A stretch of DNA of 64,000 nucleotides from Algoriphagus oliviformis (lineage in GTDB: Bacteria; Bacteroidota; Bacteroidia; Cytophagales; Cyclobacteriaceae), in assembly GCF_017254915.1 (NCBI RefSeq), contig NZ_JAFKCT010000002.1:124001-188000 (forward strand), in the 5' to 3' direction. The position numbers and the translations under genes are program-made. The notes under the pieces are model-generated. The model saw only the letters and a list, made by a program, of their open reading frames with translations. It did no database searches and had not been told where the DNA came from. Below are positions 57,115 through 64,000 of the stretch, one piece after another (positions within the stretch are counted from its first letter, which is position 1; each line of letters starts with the position of its first letter).

Positions 57115-57147
57115 AAAATATGCTGACCTCAATAGTCAGCATATTTT
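57115..57147. terminator. Bidirectional terminator overlapping the response-regulator 3' end
   Basis: 13-bp stem AAAATATGCTGAC / GTCAGCATATTTT (57115-57127 with 57135-57147) with a 7-nt loop. It follows the small lipoprotein stop directly, and the minus-strand response regulator ends at 57129 inside it. Confidence 0.85.
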
Positions 57148-58286
57148 TTTATGTCCTCCAGGCTGATGACCGGCTCACCCAAGATCACCAGTCTTTCCAC
57201 CACATTTCGGAGTTCGCGGATGTTGCCCGTCCATGGGAACTGCTGTAGCATCTGCAGCGCCTCCTTGGCGATTCCTCTTTTCGCATCCCCGTTTTCCTGG
57301 GAGATGTCATCCAAAAACTTGTCTACCAGCAGCGGAATATCCTCTTTTCGGTCTTTCAGCGCGGGCACCTGCACCAGGATCACGCTAAGGCGGTGATAGA
57401 GGTCTTCCCTGAATCTGCCCGCCTCGATCTCTTTTTTCAGGTCCTTGTTGGTAGCCGCGAGCACCCGCACGTCCACTTTGATGTCTTTGTCGCTGCCCAC
57501 CCGGTTGATCAGGTTTTCCTGCAGGGCGCGGAGTACCTTGGACTGGGCGGAGAGGGACATGTCGCCGATTTCGTCCAGAAACAGAGTCCCGCCTTGCGCT
57601 TGCTCAAACTTCCCGTTTCGCTGCTTATGAGCTGAAGTAAAAGCGCCTTTTTCATGTCCAAATAGCTCCGACTCGATCAGCTCGGAGGGGATTGCCGCGC
57701 AGTTCACTGCCACAAATGGCTCGGACTGGCGGTTGCTTTTTTGGTGGATCCAGTGGGCGACGAGCTCTTTGCCCGTTCCGTTTGGGCCGGTGATGAGCAC
57801 GCGGGCATCGGTGGGGGCTACCTTTTCTATGGTGTCCTTCACGCGTGCGATGGCCGGGGACTCGCCCACCATGTCAAACTTTTTGGAAAGCTTCTTCTTC
57901 AGCACCTTGGTCTCGGTCACGAGCTGTTTTTTGTCCAGGGCGTTGCGGACGGTGAGCAGGAGCCGGTTGAGGTCCGGCGGCTTGGGGATGAAGTCAAAGG
58001 CACCCTTTTTGGTCGCTTCCACCGCCGTCTCGATGCTGCCATGGGCGGAGATCATGATGAACTGCGGGGAGCGGTTGAGGCTTTTGGCTTGCTCCAGTAC
58101 CTCGATGCCGTCCATTTTGGGCATTTTGACATCGCAGAGCACCAGGTCAAATTCCTCTTCCTGGATCTTGGCCAGGCCTTCTTCCCCGTCTTGGGCCTCG
58201 GTGACCTCGAATTTTTCGTACTCTAGGATTTCCCTGAGGGAGGCGCGGATGAAGCGCTCGTCATCGATAATGAGAATTTTTGGCAT
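57129..58286 (-). CDS. Sigma-54-dependent response regulator lacking a DNA-binding domain
   Basis: 385 residues from the ATG at 58286; an upstream ORF extension has no conserved features. REC domain (1-120, phospho-acceptor Asp52 in C-D-V-K-M-P), then a sigma-54 AAA+ domain with Walker A G-P-N-G-T-G-K-E (167-174) and the sigma-54 contact loop G-A-F-T-S-A (214-219), a variant of GAFTGA. The protein ends right after N-I-R-E-L-R-N-V-V-E-R-L, with no Fis-type helix-turn-helix. Such forms act from solution or need a partner. The 3' end overlaps the terminator at 57115. No cognate histidine kinase is adjacent. Confidence 0.9.
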   Translation of the reverse strand: MPKILIIDDERFIRASLREILEYEKFEVTEAQDGEEGLAKIQEEEFDLVLCDVKMPKMDGIEVLEQAKSLNRSPQFIMISAHGSIETAVEATKKGAFDFIPKPPDLNRLLLTVRNALDKKQLVTETKVLKKKLSKKFDMVGESPAIARVKDTIEKVAPTDARVLITGPNGTGKELVAHWIHQKSNRQSEPFVAVNCAAIPSELIESELFGHEKGAFTSAHKQRNGKFEQAQGGTLFLDEIGDMSLSAQSKVLRALQENLINRVGSDKDIKVDVRVLAATNKDLKKEIEAGRFREDLYHRLSVILVQVPALKDRKEDIPLLVDKFLDDISQENGDAKRGIAKEALQMLQQFPWTGNIRELRNVVERLVILGEPVISLEDIKKYADY

Positions 58287-58306
58287 AGTGTAAAGTAAAG
58301 AAAAAA

Positions 58307-58710
58307 GTGCAAGTCTGTAAGCCGGGTTCTGTATCCCCGTGGATTGCTCCGGCGGGGCTCTTGCCATTTATCTAGCCCCTACCTCGCGATAGGGATCCAT
58401 CGATCTACCCACCCCGGAATCCTCCCGACGAATCGGGAGAAATCGAACGAGCAGCTCTTTGCCCGGGGTCTATTTGATCTTTCAACCCATAAGGTTTGCC
58501 TAGCCCCAGCTGTCACCAGCTGGACGGTGGGCTCTTACCCCACCTTTTCACCCTTATCCCGATAGCTATCGGGACGGTTTGTTTCTGTGGCCCTGTCTGT
58601 CACCCTACCGTCACCAGTAGAATGCCTTCCCGTTAGGAAGTATGGTGCTCTGTGTTGCCCGGACTTTCCTCCCTCCAGACGGATCTGGACGGCGGCAAGA
58701 CGACTTGCAC
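58307..58710 (-). ncRNA. rnpB: RNase P RNA
   Basis: About 404 nt on the minus strand. The 5' GTGCAAGTC pairs with 3' GACTTGCAC (P1). Conserved sections seen on the minus strand: GGAGGGAGGAAAGTCCGGGC near the 5' end, and AACCCGGCTTACAGACTTGC near the 3' end. This is the type A RNase P RNA that processes tRNA 5' ends. Two TCCCGA...TCGGGA palindromes sit inside: 58422-58439 and 58557-58574, presumably extending variable hairpins. Exact ends are inferred from P1. Confidence 0.92.
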
Positions 58711-59093
58711 GGTGCAAAATACGGTAATTTTTGGCGATTGGTTGAGGCCTGCCGGAGAAAGAGTGTGGCCGGTCATCGCCCTTAGTTGCGGCAAAGTGGG
58801 CCAAACGGAAGCCGTGACAGGGCAATTTGGTCTTATTCAGGAGATTGCCTATTACTGTTTTATTCGGGGAAAGGGAGGCTGCCGGAAAACCCTCATGCTG
58901 TAAAAAACACGGCCAATCGTCCGGTTTTTCAGCCTTTGGGAGGCCAGGTTTGGCAAATCCAAGGCCTCAAACGGTATATTCTCCACCAATTAAACCCATT
59001 TTACCGCAATTGTAATATTGTCGAGGAATTGATCTGAGAATAGGATTACATTAGTGGATACAGAAGAAAACCTAACCATAAAAACAAACATCC
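58711..59093. other. Intergenic region between rnpB and tldD
   Basis: About 380 bp. ORFs on the plus strand here look like chance. It carries the rnpB promoter (a TATTTTG-like box just upstream) and the tldD operon promoter, neither placed with certainty. Confidence 0.5.
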
Positions 59094-60737
59094 TTGAAAA
59101 GAAGAGATTTTATCCACCTGTCCAGCTTGGGCCTTGGAGCCTTGATGACTCCGGGAGTCATGGCGATGGGAAATCCCGTCTCCGCCGAGCGACTCATTGA
59201 GCCAGGTATCGACGTGGCCGCCAAAAAGCTCCTCGCGGACACCGCCCTCAATGCGGCCAAAGCCAAAGGGGCGACCTACTCGGACGTACGTATCGGACGA
59301 TACCTGTCCCAGAGCATTTTCACCCGCGAGAAAAACGTCCAAAACATCTCCAATACCGAGACTTTCGGTGTCGGCATCCGAGTGATCGCCAATGGAACCT
59401 GGGGCTTCTCGGCTACCTCGGACGTGACTCCTGAGGGCATTGCCAAGTGCGCGGAGACTGCCGTGGCTATCGCCAAAGCCAACTCCAAACTCCAAAAAGA
59501 ACCCGTAGTCCTCGCCCCAGAAAAAGGCCATGGAGAGGTCACCTGGAACACGCCCATCAAAAAGAACGCGATGGCCGTGCCGGTGAAGGAGAAAATCGAC
59601 CTTATGCTGGCAGCCAACAATGCCGCACTGGACAACGGTGCCGCTTTCGTGAACTCCGCCATGTTTATGATCAACGAGCAGAAGTATTTCGCTTCTACCG
59701 ACGGCTCCTACATCGATCAGGACGTGCACCGCATGTGGCCAAACCTGACCGTGACCGCGGTCAATAAGGCTTCGGGTGGCTTCCGCTCCCGACAAGGCCT
59801 CAGCACCCCAATGGGTATGGGCTACGAATACATGGATGGCCTGGCCTCCGAAAAAATCCCCAACGCCGCTGGATTCAACAGCTACCGCTATTCCTACGAC
59901 ATGGTCGAGGATGCCATCACAGCGGCCAAGCAGGCCAAGGAGAAGATCGCGGCCAAGTCCGTTTTGCCAGGAAAGTACGACCTCGTACTGGACCCTGACC
60001 ATCTCGGCCTGACCATCCACGAGTCCATCGGCCACCCGCTGGAGCTGGATCGTGTACTCGGCTATGAAGCAAACTATGCGGGTACCAGCTTTGCGACCCT
60101 GGACAAGTGGAAGTCCGGTGACTTCAAGTACGGCTCGGACATTGTCAATGTCATTGCGGACAAAACCCAACCTTACTCCCTGGGCAACATGGGCTACGAC
60201 GACGAAGGCGTGAAGTGCAAGGAGTGGGACCTGATCAAAAACGGCGTGTTGGTCAACTACCAAGCGATCCGTGACCAAGTAGGCATCTTGGGTGAAAACG
60301 CTTCCCATGGCTGTTCTTTTGCTGACAACTGGAGCTCCGTGCAGTTCCAGCGTATGGCAAATGTGTCCCTGAAGCCTGGAACCGAAAAGATGACTCCGAT
60401 GGACATGATCAAAAACGTGGAAAAAGGAATCTACATCCTCGGTCGTGGATCTTTCTCCATCGACCAGCAGCGGTACAACTTCCAGTTTGGTGGGACAGTT
60501 TTCTTCGAAATCAAAAACGGAGAAATCGCCGGCATGCTCGAGGACGTGGCCTACCAGTCCAATACGCAGGAGTTTTGGAACTCATGCTCTGCGATCTGCG
60601 ACCAGGACGACTACCGATTTATGGGTACTTTCTTCGATGGAAAAGGGCAGCCGTCCCAATCCTCCGCGGTATCCCACGGAAGCTCGACCACGCGCTTTGA
60701 CGGAGTGAATGTCATCAACACGGCAAGAAGTATTTAA
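59094..60737 (+). CDS. tldD: TldD-type metalloprotease subunit with Tat-like signal
   Basis: 547 residues with a TTG start at 59094; no suitable in-frame ATG lies upstream, and the Tat-type signal begins here. M-K-R-R-D-F-I-H-L-S-S-L-G is a twin-arginine signal, so the protein may be exported folded. The metalloprotease motif H-E-x-x-x-H is H-E-S-I-G-H (309-314). TldD with TldE forms a heterodimeric protease that degrades small peptides (CcdA, microcin precursors in E. coli). Here it heads an operon with tldE, DUF4159, moxR and a DUF58 gene. Confidence 0.92.
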   Translation: MKRRDFIHLSSLGLGALMTPGVMAMGNPVSAERLIEPGIDVAAKKLLADTALNAAKAKGATYSDVRIGRYLSQSIFTREKNVQNISNTETFGVGIRVIANGTWGFSATSDVTPEGIAKCAETAVAIAKANSKLQKEPVVLAPEKGHGEVTWNTPIKKNAMAVPVKEKIDLMLAANNAALDNGAAFVNSAMFMINEQKYFASTDGSYIDQDVHRMWPNLTVTAVNKASGGFRSRQGLSTPMGMGYEYMDGLASEKIPNAAGFNSYRYSYDMVEDAITAAKQAKEKIAAKSVLPGKYDLVLDPDHLGLTIHESIGHPLELDRVLGYEANYAGTSFATLDKWKSGDFKYGSDIVNVIADKTQPYSLGNMGYDDEGVKCKEWDLIKNGVLVNYQAIRDQVGILGENASHGCSFADNWSSVQFQRMANVSLKPGTEKMTPMDMIKNVEKGIYILGRGSFSIDQQRYNFQFGGTVFFEIKNGEIAGMLEDVAYQSNTQEFWNSCSAICDQDDYRFMGTFFDGKGQPSQSSAVSHGSSTTRFDGVNVINTARSI

Positions 60738-60754
60738 TCCACAACACGAGCATT

Positions 60755-62089
60755 ATGGCCATTTTGACTAAAGAAGAAGCTAAAAAATATATAGATAAGG
60801 CGCTGTCCTATGCCAAAGCAGACGAGACGGAAGTTTCGATTTTCGGCGGCCGGACAGGCAATATCCGCTATGCAAGAAATACAGTAAGTACCAGCGGGGA
60901 ATCCAATGAGATTCAGCTCAATGTGACTTCTGTGTTTGGAAAGAAAATCGGTTCCTCCTCCATCAACGAACTGGATGACGCCTCCCTGAAAAAGGCGGTA
61001 GAAAGATCCGAGGAGATCGCCCAGCTGGCACCGGAAAACCCAGAGTACATGCCAATGCTTGGCCCTCAGCCCGATCCGGGCTCCGCGACTTTCAGCGCTG
61101 CTACCGACAAGATCGACCCAGACTACCGCGCCCAGCTGGCAATCGACTCCATCGAGCCTTGCGCCGCGGCAGGATTGGTGGCGGCCGGTTACCTGGAGGA
61201 CTTCTCGGGCTTTGTCGCCAGAGGCAACAGCAAGGGACAATTCAACTACAACACCAATACATCCGTGGACTTTTCCGTCACCGTACGGACTGAGGACGGC
61301 ACAGGCTCCGGCTACGCGATCCGCGATTTCAACGACGTAAGCCTGCTCAGTTCCAAGGACGTGACGACTGTCGCCATGCAAAAGGCACAGGCTTCCAAAG
61401 GCGCTCAGGCGATCGAGCCGGGTAAATACACGGTGATCCTGGAGCCAACCGCCGCGGGTGATCTGATCCGCTTGATGTTTGGCGGCTTTGATGCCAGAAA
61501 TGCCGACGAAGGCCGAAGCTACATGAGCAAAAAGGGCGGAGGAACACGTTTGGGGGAAAAGCTTTTTGACGAGCGGATCACCATCATCTCCGATCCTGCC
61601 AATACCGAAATTCCGACATCTCCCTGGGATGGCGACGGTGTGCCAAGACAGAAGACTGTTTGGGTGGAAAATGGCGTGGTGAAAAACCTGGCTTATTCCC
61701 GCTACTGGGCGGAGAAGCAGGGCGTTCCTCCTTTGTCAAGACCCGGAGGAGGATTTGGTGGGGGAGGATATATCTTCTCCGGAGGAGACCAGTCCGTAGC
61801 CGACATGATCAAGAGCACCGAGCGGGGTGTCCTCGTGACCCGCTTTTGGTATATCCGGGCAGTCGACCCGCAGACCTTGCTCTACACAGGTCTGACCCGA
61901 GACGGTACTTTCTACATCGAAGACGGCAAGATCAAGTTCCCGCTGAAAAACTTCCGATTCAACGAGAGTCCGATCATCATGCTCAACAACATCGAAGCGC
62001 TAGGCAAGCCCCAGCGAGTGGGAGGAAGCATGATCCCCGCGATGAAAATCCGGGATTTCACCTTCTCCAGCTTGTCTGACGCCGTTTAA
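60755..62089 (+). CDS. tldE: TldE/PmbA-type protein
   Basis: 444 residues. PmbA/TldE family, lacking the HExxxH motif of TldD, as expected for the structural partner. No obvious signal peptide, unlike the upstream TldD, which is odd for a heterodimer (TldE may be cytoplasmic or exported with its partner). G-G-F-D-A-R-N-A-D-E and the glycine-rich G-G-G-F-G-G-G-G patches are visible. 18 bp after tldD. Followed by a 7-bp repeat array. Confidence 0.9.
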   Translation: MAILTKEEAKKYIDKALSYAKADETEVSIFGGRTGNIRYARNTVSTSGESNEIQLNVTSVFGKKIGSSSINELDDASLKKAVERSEEIAQLAPENPEYMPMLGPQPDPGSATFSAATDKIDPDYRAQLAIDSIEPCAAAGLVAAGYLEDFSGFVARGNSKGQFNYNTNTSVDFSVTVRTEDGTGSGYAIRDFNDVSLLSSKDVTTVAMQKAQASKGAQAIEPGKYTVILEPTAAGDLIRLMFGGFDARNADEGRSYMSKKGGGTRLGEKLFDERITIISDPANTEIPTSPWDGDGVPRQKTVWVENGVVKNLAYSRYWAEKQGVPPLSRPGGGFGGGGYIFSGGDQSVADMIKSTERGVLVTRFWYIRAVDPQTLLYTGLTRDGTFYIEDGKIKFPLKNFRFNESPIIMLNNIEALGKPQRVGGSMIPAMKIRDFTFSSLSDAV

Positions 62090-62091
62090 AT

Positions 62092-62126
62092 CAGTCAGCA
62101 GTAGGCAGTGGTCAGTAGGCAGGAAG
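62092..62126. repeat. Degenerate 7-bp tandem repeat array C
   Basis: Five heptamers CAGTCAG, CAGTAGG, CAGTGGT, CAGTAGG, CAGGAAG starting 3 bp after tldE stop. An inverted pair AGGCAGTG (62103-62110) / CACTGCCT (62135-62142) could form a hairpin. Confidence 0.75.
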
Positions 62127-62172
62127 CCCTTGATCACTGCCTGCTTTGATTGAGCGATTTTACCCTTGCGAA

Positions 62173-62856
62173 ATGCCAACTGCGAACTGGAAACTGCCAA
62201 CTGCCAATTGGAATCTGCCAACTGAAAACTGGAACCTGCCAACTGGCACCTTTTTCTTCACCCGTCTCAAATACACCTCTGGCAACTGGGACACGGATCA
62301 GCGCATGCCTTCCAATCTCCTGCACAGCCTGGTGGAGTACACGACGATCCCGATAGACGAAAAGGAACGCATCATCGAACTCAGCAGCGAGGAAGTCTTC
62401 AAGAGTCCTTTCTGTTATCTGAGTGGACACAAGTTGGTGGAGTTTACCCAGGAGGAACGCAGGATCTTCAAGACCTACGTGGAGCAGGGCGGCTTTGTCT
62501 TTGTCGATGATTGCAACCATGACATCGACGGACTCTTCGCCAAGTCCTTTGAGGAGGAAATGGCGCGCACCTTTGGGCCGGAGGCCCTACAAAAAATCCC
62601 AAATGACCACTACCTCTACCGCTGCTTCTTCGAGTTTGAGGACGGTCCGCCTGCGACTTCCTTCGAGCTGAATGGCTGGGGAGACGACCTGGTACACGAC
62701 TACCTCAAAGCAATACAAGTCAACGGCCGCATCGGGGTACTGTATAGCAACAAAGATTACGGCTGCGAATGGGACTACGACTTTCGCAACAAGCGCTTCA
62801 ACAAGATCGACAACACGCGATTTGGAGTCAATATCGTGGTATACGCCTTAACCTAA
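62173..62856 (+). CDS. DUF4159 domain protein whose N-terminus is encoded by a 7-bp repeat array
   Basis: 227 residues from the ATG at 62173. Residues 1-26 are the heptad-encoded M-P-T-A-N-W-K-L-P-T-A-N-W-N-L-P-T-E-N-W (7-residue period). From F-F-T-R-L-K-Y-T-S-G-N-W-D the DUF4159 domain follows: L-S-G-H-K-L-V-E-F and G-G-F-V-F-V-D-D-C-N-H-D-I-D-G-L. DUF4159 proteins sit in operons with MoxR ATPases and DUF58 proteins and probably take part in envelope assembly. No signal peptide is seen, unusual for this family. The start could have been moved by the repeat expansion; an ORF from 62146 also exists. Confidence 0.75.
   Translation: MPTANWKLPTANWNLPTENWNLPTGTFFFTRLKYTSGNWDTDQRMPSNLLHSLVEYTTIPIDEKERIIELSSEEVFKSPFCYLSGHKLVEFTQEERRIFKTYVEQGGFVFVDDCNHDIDGLFAKSFEEEMARTFGPEALQKIPNDHYLYRCFFEFEDGPPATSFELNGWGDDLVHDYLKAIQVNGRIGVLYSNKDYGCEWDYDFRNKRFNKIDNTRFGVNIVVYALT
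62174..62250. repeat. Degenerate 7-bp tandem repeat array D, inside the DUF4159 coding start
   Basis: Eleven heptamers of form TGNNAAC (TGCCAAC, TGCGAAC, TGGAAAC, TGCCAAC, TGCCAAT, TGGAATC, TGCCAAC, TGAAAAC, TGGAACC, TGCCAAC, TGGCACC). Three heptamers equal seven codons, so the frame is kept while the array changes by multiples of three units. Confidence 0.9.
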
Positions 62857-62863
62857 ACCAACC

Positions 62864-63856
62864 TTGGAAACAGAACTGAAGAAATATCAGCAGCTCGTGG
62901 ATAAGATTCCCTTGCTGAAAAAAGAAATTGCCAAAGTCATCGTCGGGCAGGATGAAGTGCTCGATGAGGTGATCATCACGCTTCTGGCGGGTGGACATTG
63001 CCTGCTCGAAGGTGTGCCTGGCTTGGCCAAAACCCTCATGGTGCAGACCATTTCCAAGGTGATGGAGCTCAGCTTCAAGCGTATCCAATTCACCCCAGAC
63101 CTCATGCCGGGCGACATCCTCGGTACCGAAGTGCTGGAGGAAGACCATAGCACCGGCAAGAAGTTTTTCCAGTTTACCCAGGGGCCGATCTTCGCCAACA
63201 TGGTTTTGGCTGACGAAATCAACCGAACGCCGCCCAAAACCCAGGCGGCGCTACTAGAAGCCATGCAGGAAAAAATGGTGACCTACGGAGGCAAAAACTA
63301 TAAGCTGCCGGATCCCTTCCTGATCATCGCGACCCAAAACCCCATCGAGCAAAGCGGCACCTATCCGCTTCCCGAGGCGCAACTTGACCGCTTTCTCCTC
63401 TACATCAAGCTCGGATATCCGAACGAAAACGAGGAGCTGGAAGTATTGCAACGAACCACCGGAACCTACAAAGCCAGCCCGGAGAAAATCCTCAATTCAG
63501 AGGAAATCAGAGAGCTGCAAAAACTCACTCGTGAAGTTCATCTCGACTCAGCCTTGCTCAATTACATCACGCGGCTCATCCGTGCCACGCGATTGGAAAA
63601 CACGACCGTGCCCGAGGTAAAAAACTACGTGGAATGGGGTGCTGGCACGCGTGCCGGACAGGCCTTGGTGCTTTGTGCCAAAGCGCGCGCCATCGTCAAA
63701 GGCCGCTATTCGGTCATCCCGGAGGACATCGAGCACCTGATTTTCCCGGTGCTTCGCCATCGGATTTCCCTGCATTTCCGCGCCGAAGCGGAGCAGCTGG
63801 ACGCAGACTTTGTGATCGGAAAAATCCTCGCCCAAACTCCCGTTCATGCCAAGTAA
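62864..63856 (+). CDS. MoxR-type AAA+ ATPase
   Basis: 330 residues with a TTG start at 62864 (M-E-T-E-L-K-K-Y-Q). AAA+ motifs: Walker A G-V-P-G-L-A-K-T (50-57) and Walker B M-V-L-A-D-E-I-N-R (about 113-121), sensor region A-T-Q-N-P-I-E-Q-S-G-T-Y-P-L-P-E-A-Q-L-D-R-F. MoxR ATPases act as chaperones with VWA-domain partners, usually encoded nearby; here the next gene is DUF58. 7 bp after the DUF4159 stop. It overlaps the DUF58 start by 11 bp. Confidence 0.93.
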   Translation: METELKKYQQLVDKIPLLKKEIAKVIVGQDEVLDEVIITLLAGGHCLLEGVPGLAKTLMVQTISKVMELSFKRIQFTPDLMPGDILGTEVLEEDHSTGKKFFQFTQGPIFANMVLADEINRTPPKTQAALLEAMQEKMVTYGGKNYKLPDPFLIIATQNPIEQSGTYPLPEAQLDRFLLYIKLGYPNENEELEVLQRTTGTYKASPEKILNSEEIRELQKLTREVHLDSALLNYITRLIRATRLENTTVPEVKNYVEWGAGTRAGQALVLCAKARAIVKGRYSVIPEDIEHLIFPVLRHRISLHFRAEAEQLDADFVIGKILAQTPVHAK

Positions 63857-64000
63857 CCTGGAGATCATCAAGCTCAACGACCTTCGTCTGTCCGCCCGGC
63901 TTATATCCGAGCAGCTGCGGCAGGGAGTCCACTCGGGCATCCGCGTGGGCGTAGGGAGCGAGTTTGAGCAGTACCGGCACTATCGGCCGGGGGATGATCT
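63846..64000 (+). CDS. DUF58 domain protein, N-terminal fragment
   Basis: 51 residues up to the window end. ATG at 63846 overlaps moxR. The start S-G-I-R-V-G-V-G-S-E-F-E-Q-Y-R-H-Y-R-P-G matches the G-x-E-F-x-x-x-R-x-Y-x-P-G-D-D signature of DUF58, usually a MoxR partner with a VWA-like fold. Rest of the gene is outside the window. Confidence 0.85.
   Translation, partial: MPSNLEIIKLNDLRLSARLISEQLRQGVHSGIRVGVGSEFEQYRHYRPGDD

Noticed and set aside
59046..60308. 420-codon minus-strand ORF opposite tldD
   Set aside because: It lies wholly within tldD on the other strand, is a shadow of a GC-rich coding region and has no recognisable family.

Overview
The window looks like a chromosomal segment of a Bacteroidota bacterium of the order Cytophagales, most like Cyclobacteriaceae such as Algoriphagus. 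This placement is inferred from gene families, not from a search. The signs are a secreted protein with a type B T9SS (gliding-associated) C-terminus, a TonB receptor with a small lipoprotein partner, many short lipoproteins, a LuxE-like acyltransferase, a GlsB/GlsA-like acyltransferase pair, Bacteroidota-type promoters (TTG ... TAnnTTTG) and few Shine-Dalgarno sites. Most of it is ordinary GC-rich chromosome with tightly packed genes. One segment (about 21.7-23.4 kb) is clearly AT-richer.

Layout. 0-8 kb: start of an Nramp-like transporter (cut), alpha/beta hydrolase, rmuC, trkA-trkH potassium uptake, and a ligase-associated DEXH helicase. 8-10.5 kb: a lipoprotein, then a compact operon of a SatD-family protein (nucleotide-cyclase-like domain plus C-terminal HTH), a DUF3307 membrane protein and a frameshifted KOW protein. 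Upstream of it lies an array of ten alternating half-sites spaced exactly 14 bp. 10.5-19 kb: TonB receptor/lipoprotein operon, short AraC-type regulator, membrane protein, and an ABC-F / Na+ symporter / rRNA methyltransferase operon. 19-32 kb: flavoprotein, AT-rich VWA lipoprotein, secreted esterase, large T9SS cargo protein, LtaS-like sulfatase, methyltransferase, DUF3253 and msrA. 32-42 kb: a conserved protein with a nucleoside-phosphorylase-like C-terminus, porin, M20 amidohydrolase, sugar-phosphate isomerase, AsmA protein and tandem tRNA-Asp genes with a decayed copy. 42-50.8 kb: accA, MBL hydrolase-patatin-acyltransferase operon, msrB, aminotransferase, methyltransferase and the glycine-lipid-type pair. 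50.9-58.7 kb: gyrB, ppk1, lipoprotein, LuxE-like enzyme, sigma-54 response regulator without a DNA-binding domain, and rnpB. 59-64 kb: tldD-tldE-DUF4159-moxR-DUF58 operon, cut by the window end.

The strongest candidate for something undescribed is the SatD/DUF3307/KOW operon and its phased operator array (8643-10340). The layout (cyclase-like sensor, membrane protein, strict cooperative-looking operator over its own promoter) suggests an autoregulated signalling unit; its function is unknown to me. Other unusual points are four arrays of 7-bp tandem repeats, one of which now encodes the N-terminus of the DUF4159 protein; small TCCCGA...TCGGGA palindromes lodged in rnpB and in a broken tRNA; and an ABC-F protein with one intact and one degenerate composite ATP site.
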